Assembly (NCBI GenBank): GCA_017998095.1
Contig: JAGODU010000067.1
Coordinates: 1-20,642, forward strand
Source: Prolixibacteraceae bacterium
GTDB taxonomy: Bacteria > Bacteroidota > Bacteroidia > Bacteroidales > Prolixibacteraceae
DNA: 20,642 nucleotides
Direction: 5' to 3'
Of this stretch, positions 1 to 4,446 are shown piece by piece (within the stretch, counting starts at the first letter, position 1; every line of letters starts with the position of its first letter). The translations under genes and the position numbers were made by a program. Below the pieces are notes generated by a model. It saw only the letters and a list, made by a program, of their open reading frames with translations. It ran no database searches and was not told the origin of the DNA.

Positions 1-6
1 CGTTGT

Positions 7-84
7 TACCCCGGCCAAAAGGCCAGGGTTAATAAGAAGGAGGAAGCTGCCAATAATAATAACCCTGGCCTTTAGGCCGGGGTA
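7..84. repeat. REP-like nested inverted repeat
   Basis: Two 25-base arms, 7-31 and 60-84, are reverse complements with one mismatch. Each arm is itself a small hairpin: GGCC-AAAA-GGCC at 13-24 within the left arm, and GGCC-TTTA-GGCC at 67-78 within the right arm. The arms are separated by a 28-base purine-rich spacer. GC-rich small hairpins arranged as inverted pairs in an AT-rich genome are typical of REP/BIME-type extragenic elements mobilised by Y1-type (RAYT) transposases. No transposase gene is in view, so the class is inferred from structure only. Confidence 0.55.
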
Positions 85-105
85 AGCATGAACGCCTCAC
101 AACAT

Positions 106-117
106 GGGCTTTAGCCC
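106..117. repeat. Short GC hairpin, REP-like
   Basis: GGGCT-TT-AGCCC forms a 5-bp hairpin with a 2-base loop as written (in practice a 4-bp stem with a TTTA-type loop). It lies 22 bases after the large inverted repeat. It resembles the short GC hairpins within that repeat and may be part of the same extragenic element. Confidence 0.35.
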
Positions 118-251
118 TAACAGACGAAGTTTACTCCCTGTCATATTCACATTGTTCCTAAATTATTTGGGTCGGGACTACCAATGACCCAATAAACCCA
201 GCCAGTCGATTAAAACCTATTTTAAGACAAGTCATAATTCCCCAAATTTAA

Positions 252-280
252 TTCACCCCATGAATGTAAATTTCACCCCA
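252..280. repeat. 20-bp-spaced direct repeat TTCACCCCA
   Basis: The nonamer TTCACCCCA occurs at 252-260 and again at 272-280, with A/T-rich flanks of similar composition (TTTAA and TAAAT). The 20-bp period is close to two helical turns. It could be a regulator site or a remnant of a mobile-element end; nothing in view decides between these. Confidence 0.35.
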
Positions 281-392
281 GGCCATTTTTTATTCATACC
301 GAAACTGCCATTCTCACAACATATTTTTTATTGCTATTTATATCTGATTTTACTTTGCATCAGTTTAATCAATTAATATAAATCAATAATCA

Positions 393-1586
393 ATGATAGG
401 ATTTAAAGAACAGGCAATTGAATTTGCAAAGATTTTCAGGAATGAACATTCAAACCAAAACCTGAGTACAGGAATGGAAATAATAAACTGTAATTTTGAA
501 TCGCACTATCCATTTAATTTCACTTATAAAGGTTTCGTTAAAGGCGATTTATATTACCATGAACTTGTACAGGGCAGGGTAGATGAGAATTTCAAATTCT
601 CATATCCGATTGTTGTTCCCGACAAAACGAAGAAGTATAACAAGGCAATTATTCTTCTTCACGGGCTTAATGAAAGAACCTGGGATAAGTATTTTGTCTG
701 GGCTAAGTATCTGGCAGAAAAGACCAATCGTCCTGTTATCATGTTCCCGATTGCATATCACATGAACAGGTCGCCCAAAAGCTGGAGCGACAGACGGCTT
801 ATGTCTGAATTGTCAAATATCAGAAAGAGAAGTGAAAAAGACAACAATTCAACATTTGCCAATGCAGCTCTCAGTACCAGACTTGAATCGCATCCTGAGC
901 TGTTTTTCTATTCAGGACTTCAAACTTGTTATGATATTCAGCAGCTTCTGAATGAAATTAAGCGGGGAGAGAACAATATTTTCACACCCGATACACATTT
1001 AGACATTTTTGCTTATTCAATAGGCGCATTTCTCTCTCAGATACTTTTACTTGCCAATCCGGGTGGCATGTTCAGTACGACCCGCTTGTTCATCTTTTGC
1101 GGTGGACCAACCTTCGATTGTATGTACGGCAATTCAAAATACATAATGGATCTCAGGGCTTTTAAAAGCTTGTTGAGTCTCAAGAAAAGAAAGGTGTTCA
1201 GGACAGTAAAAGAAAACTTAATGATTTCAGGCGATAAGAATATTGCTGAAGCATGGAATGGTCTTGAACTTATGATGCACAGGCATTGGAGAAGAAAAGA
1301 GCGGGAAGCTATGTTTAATGCAATTGGAGAAAGGATTAAGGTTGTTGCGTTGGAGAAAGATAAAGTCATGCCGGTGAAAGGTATAATCAGAGCAATGAGA
1401 GGAAGAAAGAACAATGGTCTTGTTCCGGTTGAAGTAATTGATTTTCCGTTTGCCTACACACATGAGCAGCCTTTTCCCATGGGAGATGACAAGATACAAG
1501 GCTATGTCGACAGGTGTTTTACCGTTGTATTCGACAAGGTTGTTAACTTTTTCAACTTTCAGGGCAGCGAAATAAGCAGGAATTGA
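393..1586 (+). CDS. alpha/beta-hydrolase-fold protein (DUF6051-like)
   Basis: A 397-residue protein with no signal peptide, so probably cytoplasmic. Visible fold marks are a strand followed by LLHGLNE (residues 88-94, oxyanion-side HG), a nucleophile elbow AYSIG with Ser209 (207-211), an acid candidate Asp323 in EKDKVMP and a late His357 in THEQPFP. Together these form a plausible Ser-Asp-His triad in the right order. The elbow has Ala where most hydrolases have Gly. I recall a Bacteroidota family of this length and layout (DUF6051), but cannot confirm the match. The substrate is unknown. The start at 393 is the first ATG in frame and is preceded by an AT-rich leader with no Shine-Dalgarno, normal for this phylum. 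The stop codon lies 29 bases before the 5' end of the tmRNA; the two are likely separate transcripts. Confidence 0.8.
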   Translation: MIGFKEQAIEFAKIFRNEHSNQNLSTGMEIINCNFESHYPFNFTYKGFVKGDLYYHELVQGRVDENFKFSYPIVVPDKTKKYNKAIILLHGLNERTWDKYFVWAKYLAEKTNRPVIMFPIAYHMNRSPKSWSDRRLMSELSNIRKRSEKDNNSTFANAALSTRLESHPELFFYSGLQTCYDIQQLLNEIKRGENNIFTPDTHLDIFAYSIGAFLSQILLLANPGGMFSTTRLFIFCGGPTFDCMYGNSKYIMDLRAFKSLLSLKKRKVFRTVKENLMISGDKNIAEAWNGLELMMHRHWRRKEREAMFNAIGERIKVVALEKDKVMPVKGIIRAMRGRKNNGLVPVEVIDFPFAYTHEQPFPMGDDKIQGYVDRCFTVVFDKVVNFFNFQGSEISRN

Positions 1587-1595
1587 ATTTATTAG

Positions 1596-1603
1596 TAATT
1601 TTG
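1596..1603 (+). promoter_or_regulatory. -7 promoter element of ssrA
   Basis: TAATTTTG fits the Bacteroidota -7 consensus TAnnTTTG exactly and ends 12 bases before the mature tmRNA 5' end, so transcription would start a few bases before the mature end. No good TTTG -33 element is seen 19-21 bases upstream; that region is inside the end of the hydrolase gene. Confidence 0.6.
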
Positions 1604-1615
1604 CCATCCCACTAA

Positions 1616-2021
1616 GGGGCTGACTGGTTTTGACAGCAGGCTGATGTGGTATGTAAGCATGCAGGGTTTTGGTTGTTTGCCCTCAATTAAATGGCCGGAA
1701 CAATAATTGGCGAAGATAACTTTGCTCTTGCTGCCTAATCGAATTATAGTAGATTTAAGGCTCCTCTTCGGAGGATTTGCGGCATAAGATGTTGCAACAA
1801 GACGTTTCCCGGGCGGTTCACACCTCTCTCCAACCCGATCAGGAAGCGCTCGCAATCAGGGGTTAGCATTAAGGAAGCTTCGGACTTAATGCGAAGTTAA
1901 GAAGATAAGGTAGCAGTCGGTGGCTCTGATCCAGCTGTTACTCGAAAAACAAGTCAGGCTAAGCATGTAGAAAGCGTATGGCTTCCCTGTTTGGACCAGG
2001 GTTCGAATCCCTGCAGCTCCA
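1616..2021 (+). ncRNA. ssrA: transfer-messenger RNA (tmRNA)
   Basis: tmRNA rescues ribosomes stalled on mRNAs without a stop codon and adds a degradation tag to the nascent chain. The 5' end GGGGCTGA followed by CTGGTTTTGACAGC is the usual bacterial tmRNA start. The acceptor stem pairs 1616-1622 with 2014-2020, and its third pair is G1618-U2018, the alanine identity element. The T arm is a 5-bp stem (1997-2001 with 2009-2013) around TTCGAAT. The discriminator base is A2021; CCA is not encoded. The tag frame is at 1709-1738. The tRNA-like domain, tag frame and spacing of about 400 nt all agree with one-piece tmRNA. A minus-strand reading frame over the same bases is spurious. Confidence 0.97.
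1709..1738 (+). other. tmRNA tag-peptide reading frame
   Basis: The resume codon is GGC at 1709; the frame reads Gly-Glu-Asp-Asn-Phe-Ala-Leu-Ala-Ala and stops at TAA (1736-1738). With the alanine charged on the tRNA-like domain the tag is AGEDNFALAA. The C-terminal ALAA is the usual ClpXP degron end. The Asp-Asn-Phe core departs from the ETNYALAA/ENNYALAA tags best known in Bacteroides relatives. Confidence 0.93.
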
Positions 2022-2022
2022 C

Positions 2023-2062
2023 AAAAGACTCTGAATCAAAAGTTCAGGGTCTTTTTGTTTTT
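2023..2062 (+). terminator. Intrinsic terminator of ssrA
   Basis: A 13-bp stem (2023-2035 with 2043-2055, one G-U pair) has a 7-base loop and is followed by a T-rich tract with a single G (2052-2062). It begins two bases after the tmRNA 3' end. Confidence 0.85.
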
Positions 2063-2205
2063 ATAAGAAATTTATACAGCTGCTCATAATTATCAGATTA
2101 TCAATGTGTGGTAATCAGTTGTTTCCAGGGTCATTGGTAGAGTAGCAATTCAGTGTCTTTATATTACTCAGGAAGACAGAAATTTTAATTAAGATATTCG
2201 TCTAA

Positions 2206-2223
2206 TTACTGCCCAGACGGTAA
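2206..2223. promoter_or_regulatory. Putative HipB operator O1
   Basis: TTACT-N8-GGTAA, 18 bp, an imperfect dyad. It is the outermost of three sites with the same half-site layout upstream of hipB. The 5+8+5 layout is the same as that of the E. coli HipB operator (TATCC-N8-GGATA). Confidence 0.65.
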
Positions 2224-2267
2224 AAAAATATGAATTTTTGTATAAACCCACTAAGTTTTCACTTTTT

Positions 2268-2285
2268 TTACTGTCATGGCGGTAA
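2268..2285. promoter_or_regulatory. Putative HipB operator O2
   Basis: TTACT-N8-GGTAA, 18 bp, centred 62 bp downstream of O1. It lies just upstream of the proposed -33 element of the hip promoter. Confidence 0.7.
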
Positions 2286-2300
2286 TATTTTAAATATAGC

Positions 2301-2331
2301 TTGATAAAGTAAATTAAATTGTTTATTTTTA
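2301..2331 (+). promoter_or_regulatory. Putative hipBST promoter
   Basis: TTG at 2301-2303 (as CTTG, one off the TTTG -33 consensus), a 20-base spacer, and TATTTTTA at 2324-2331 (one mismatch to TAnnTTTG). The predicted transcript start would fall inside operator O3, giving a very short leader and direct repression by HipB. Both elements are imperfect. Confidence 0.4.
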
Positions 2332-2346
2332 CCGCTATAGAGGTAA
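2329..2346. promoter_or_regulatory. Putative HipB operator O3, overlapping the hipB ribosome binding region
   Basis: TTACC-N8-GGTAA, 18 bp, centred 61 bp downstream of O2. It ends three bases before the hipB ATG. Its right half contains AGAGG (2339-2343), which could also act as a Shine-Dalgarno with a 6-base spacer to the ATG, so the operator and translation signal appear merged. Confidence 0.7.
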
Positions 2347-2349
2347 TAT

Positions 2350-2574
2350 ATGGAAGGAGCTAATAAAATAGCAGAAGCAATACTGATGCATCGAAAAGCA
2401 ACTGGATTAAGTCGTGTTCAGCTTGCAGAAATAGCAGGAGTAGGTAAAACGGTGATATATGATATTGAAAAGGGAAAAGAGACAGTGCAGCTCAACACCT
2501 TGTTGAAAATATTAAAAGTATTAAATATTAAGATTACTCTTTCAAGCCCATTTTTAGATAATCAAATTTCATAA
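2350..2574 (+). CDS. hipB: HipB-like XRE-family antitoxin/repressor
   Basis: A 74-residue DNA-binding protein made almost entirely of a Cro/C1-type helix-turn-helix: helix residues 4-18, then LSRVQLAEIAGVGKTVIYDIEKGKET (about 20-45) with the turn at Ala-Gly-Val, then a C-terminal strand-like segment (ILKVLNIKITLSS) typical of HipB dimers. In HipBA systems HipB dimerises, binds operators upstream of its own gene and binds the kinase. Here it starts three bases after operator O3, and the downstream hipS begins 4 bases after its stop, so the genes are co-transcribed and probably autoregulated. Length is slightly under the E. coli protein (88 aa), with a shorter C-terminal tail. Confidence 0.9.
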   Translation: MEGANKIAEAILMHRKATGLSRVQLAEIAGVGKTVIYDIEKGKETVQLNTLLKILKVLNIKITLSSPFLDNQIS

Positions 2575-2578
2575 TGAA

Positions 2579-2893
2579 ATGAGACAAGCAAAAGTGTATG
2601 TTAAAGAAAATGAAGCAGGTATTTTGACTGAAATTATACTAGGGAAAGAATATTTGTTTGAATATAATGATGATTATAAAGGTCATGCTGTTTCATTGAC
2701 TATGCCGGTAAAAGAAAAGGCCTTCAAATTCAATATGTTTCCTCCATTCTTTGAGGGCTTATTACCTGAAGGGATTCAATTGGATGGTTTGTTGAAGTTA
2801 AATAAGATTGATAAGTACGATTTCTTTTCTCAATTGATGACTATTGGTTCTGATATGGTTGGAGCTGTTACTGTAAAAGAAATTGAAGAATGA
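2579..2893 (+). CDS. hipS: HipS-like protein (HipA N-terminal subdomain 1)
   Basis: A 104-residue protein equal to the HipA_N1/couple_hipA subdomain. The hallmark is FFEGLLPEG (57-65) followed by the IGSDMVGAVTV segment (89-99), which corresponds to the FFDNLLP...IGRDSVGAVT stretch of E. coli HipA. In the E. coli O127 HipBST system the separate HipS is the actual antitoxin of the HipT kinase. The start at 2579 is forced: an ATG at 2574 hits a stop after two codons. The gene lies 4 bases after hipB, with no Shine-Dalgarno, and its stop overlaps the hipT start (ATGA at 2890-2893), indicating translational coupling. Whether HipS or HipB neutralises the toxin here cannot be told from sequence. 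Confidence 0.88.
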   Translation: MRQAKVYVKENEAGILTEIILGKEYLFEYNDDYKGHAVSLTMPVKEKAFKFNMFPPFFEGLLPEGIQLDGLLKLNKIDKYDFFSQLMTIGSDMVGAVTVKEIEE

Positions 2894-3819
2894 ACCATTG
2901 TCCGATAACATATAATCCTTGTGGAGAAAATCGCTATAGCGATCAGGGTTTGAAACTATTATCTGCTGAATTGACTTCACTGAACGACCTCGAATATACT
3001 GCAGAAGAGCAAAGAAAAGAAGCATTTAATCGTGCTCTCAGGATGTCTGTACAAGGAGTACAGCCCAAGCTTAGTGCAAGATTGAATGTTAAAGAAAGGA
3101 AGTTCGATATTGTTGATTCAGGTGGAAGATATATTCTTAAGCCACAGCATCAATATTTTCCGGAAATGCCGGAAAATGAAGATCTTACCATGAAACTTGC
3201 AGGAGTGACCGGTTTAGATATTCCGCTACATGGATTAGTATGGTCAAAGGATAACACATTGACCTATTTCGTTAAGCGGTTTGATAGAAAAGGACAGAAT
3301 GAAAAAGTTCAGGTTGAAGATCTCGCCCAATTGGCAGGATTGAACAGAGATACCAAATACAATTACAGCATGGAAAAAATTGTCAGCTTAATTGATAAAT
3401 TCTGTACTTTTCCTTCAATTGAAAAGATAGTACTGTTCAAACTGGTATTATTCAATTACATTATAGGTAATGATGATATGCATCTTAAAAACTTTTCTTT
3501 AATCACAGAAAATGGAAAAGTGAGGATGTCTCCTTGTTATGATCTTCTGAATACTACTATCGAATATAGTAAACCCGATGATGAAATTGCTTTACCCTTA
3601 AAAGGTAAGAAGAAACATCTGACTCAAAACATTCTTATTACTTATTTCGGAATTGAAAGGTGTGGATTGACAATTAAAAGTGTAGAAAAAGTTTTGGATT
3701 CAATATCATCTGCAATTCCTGCTTGGAAAACACTTATTGATAGCAGTTTTCTTTCACCGGGTATGAAAGAAAAGTATCTTGAATTGCTGAATGCCCGTCT
3801 GAAGAAATTAAATTTTTAA
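2890..3819 (+). CDS. hipT: HipT-like serine/threonine kinase toxin (HipA C-terminal kinase domain)
   Basis: A 309-residue kinase matching HipA without its N-terminal subdomain; hipS plus hipT add up to about a full HipA. Visible elements: the Gly-rich loop RMSVQGVQPKLS (51-62) with Ser53 as the candidate autophosphorylation residue, the ATP-binding Lys84 in YILKPQ, the catalytic loop GNDDMHLKNFS (193-203) with Asp196, and the metal-binding Asp218 in SPCYDLLNT. All key residues are present, so the kinase should be active. Known HipA/HipT kinases phosphorylate aminoacyl-tRNA synthetases (GltX, TrpS) and stop growth; the target here is unknown. The start overlaps the hipS stop by 4 bases. There is no clear terminator behind it, unless the 38-bp hairpin downstream serves as one. 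Confidence 0.9.
   Translation: MNHCPITYNPCGENRYSDQGLKLLSAELTSLNDLEYTAEEQRKEAFNRALRMSVQGVQPKLSARLNVKERKFDIVDSGGRYILKPQHQYFPEMPENEDLTMKLAGVTGLDIPLHGLVWSKDNTLTYFVKRFDRKGQNEKVQVEDLAQLAGLNRDTKYNYSMEKIVSLIDKFCTFPSIEKIVLFKLVLFNYIIGNDDMHLKNFSLITENGKVRMSPCYDLLNTTIEYSKPDDEIALPLKGKKKHLTQNILITYFGIERCGLTIKSVEKVLDSISSAIPAWKTLIDSSFLSPGMKEKYLELLNARLKKLNF
2930..2943. repeat. Perfect 14-bp palindrome inside hipT
   Basis: ATCGCTATAGCGAT is a perfect dyad within codons near the hipT start. It shares the core CGCTATAG with operator O3 (2333-2340). It may be chance or an intragenic binding site. Confidence 0.4.
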
Positions 3820-3866
3820 TAACTGTGTACCATTTTTTAGGCTAGGAAGCACCTGTTTTGATAGTG

Positions 3867-3960
3867 ACCAAATAGTGACCAAATTCATACCAAATTCTAA
3901 CCAAATACCATAAGCGAGGGAGGCTTATGGTATTTGGTTAGAATTTGGTATGAATTTGGT
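3867..3960. repeat. Perfect 38-bp hairpin built from 11-bp-period ACCAAAT iterons
   Basis: ACCAAAT starts at 3867, 3878, 3889 and 3900, an exact 11-bp period with 4-base spacers. Arm 3878-3915 is then repeated as a perfect reverse complement at 3923-3960 around a 7-base loop (GAGGGAG), giving three mirrored ATTTGGT copies. The element carries seven copies in all. It has no T-tract behind it, so it is not a normal intrinsic terminator. The role is unknown: a recombinase or replication-protein binding array, a mobile-element remnant or a recently created palindrome. Confidence 0.8.
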
Positions 3961-4092
3961 ACGGTTGAGGTGTATTTTCTTTTGTTATTAATAGACTTCA
4001 ATAGGGGTTACTTATAAATGGAGATTATCTCTCTTTTCTTTACATGAGTAAATTTTGATTAAAATACAGAAAAACAGCTACATAACTATGTG

Positions 4093-4152
4093 ATTTTAGA
4101 TAAAAGTCAATAACACTTTTATCTAAAATTAGAAATTATATATCTAAAATTA
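4093..4152. repeat. 15-bp hairpin plus 21-bp-spaced direct repeat
   Basis: Arms 4093-4107 and 4115-4129 are perfect reverse complements around a 7-base loop. The right arm's ATCTAAAATTA (4121-4131) recurs at 4142-4152, 21 bp on. Three related sites upstream of a SusC-like gene could be regulator binding sites, or an AT-rich attenuator. Confidence 0.5.
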
Positions 4153-4362
4153 AACATCCGCTTCTTTATAGTATTCTACTTTTATTTCCTGTTAGAACGA
4201 TTAGAATTCAATAATTAAAATACATTTTTATGTGCTTCAGCTTACCTGAAAGTTTTATTAAGTATGGGGTTCCCGAAGAAAATCAAGGGGCAATATACTA
4301 CTCAATATCAAACTTTTTTATTTACCTAACATTTAAATATTTTAATCATTAATCTATTGTTT

Positions 4363-4446
4363 ATGAAACAAAATCAGTTATTAAACTTCATCAATCTTAA
4401 AAAAATCATAATGATTTCTTTGATTTCATTTGTTTTTTATCATTGA
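4363..4446 (+). other. Out-of-frame signal peptide start of the SusC-like gene
   Basis: ATG at 4363 opens a frame with a typical SusC N-terminus: a polar start, two lysines, then a hydrophobic core (IIMISLISFVF). It runs into TGA at 4444-4446, while the body of the SusC-like protein is in the -1 frame, which has a stop at 4398-4400 and no ATG before its TTG at 4443. Adding one T to the T6 run at 4433-4438 joins the two into ...SFVFLSLTGVTATA-SES, a complete signal peptide. The true gene therefore starts at 4363 and carries a one-base frameshift in this sequence, whether biological or an assembly or sequencing error. Confidence 0.8.

Larger units (their letters stand above)
1..392. other. Gene-less stretch at left edge with REP-like and short repeats
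   Basis: I see no convincing coding region on either strand in this stretch. It holds a GC-rich nested inverted repeat (7-84), a small hairpin (106-117), an imperfect inverted repeat (163-173 with 186-195, one bulged T) and a 20-bp-spaced direct repeat (252-280). The last 90 bases or so are very AT-rich, as expected just upstream of a Bacteroidota gene. No clear TAnnTTTG promoter element is seen before the first gene; the closest is TTACTTTG at 350-357, which has one mismatch. Confidence 0.6.
3820..4362. other. Gene-less stretch between hipT and the SusC-like gene
   Basis: I find no convincing reading frame on either strand in this 543-base stretch. It contains the 38-bp ACCAAAT hairpin (3867-3960), a 15-bp hairpin with a nearby direct repeat (4093-4152) and an AT-rich leader before the susC-like start codon at 4363. 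No sigma, anti-sigma or hybrid sensor gene of the kind that often precedes SusC is present, and no clean TAnnTTTG element was found; TACTTTTA at 4177-4184 is the closest. Confidence 0.6.

Noticed and set aside
163..195. Hairpin as a transcription terminator
   Set aside because: The stem has a bulged T, the loop is long and there is no T-tract; at most a repeat remnant.
1592..1855. Minus-strand 87-codon reading frame
   Set aside because: It lies across the tmRNA and has no family signal; a shadow of a structured RNA gene.
3867..3960. CRISPR array or intrinsic terminator
   Set aside because: Units are 7 bases with 4-base spacers and then an inverted copy, so not a CRISPR array. There is no T-tract behind the hairpin, so not a standard terminator.
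1980..4362. Genomic island integrated at the ssrA 3' end, carrying hipBST
   Set aside because: tmRNA 3' ends are common attachment sites, but I found no second copy of the T-arm/acceptor sequence downstream and no integrase gene in view.
4443..4445. TTG as the true start of the SusC-like gene
   Set aside because: It would remove the signal peptide that an outer-membrane transporter needs; a clear signal peptide is encoded just upstream in another frame.
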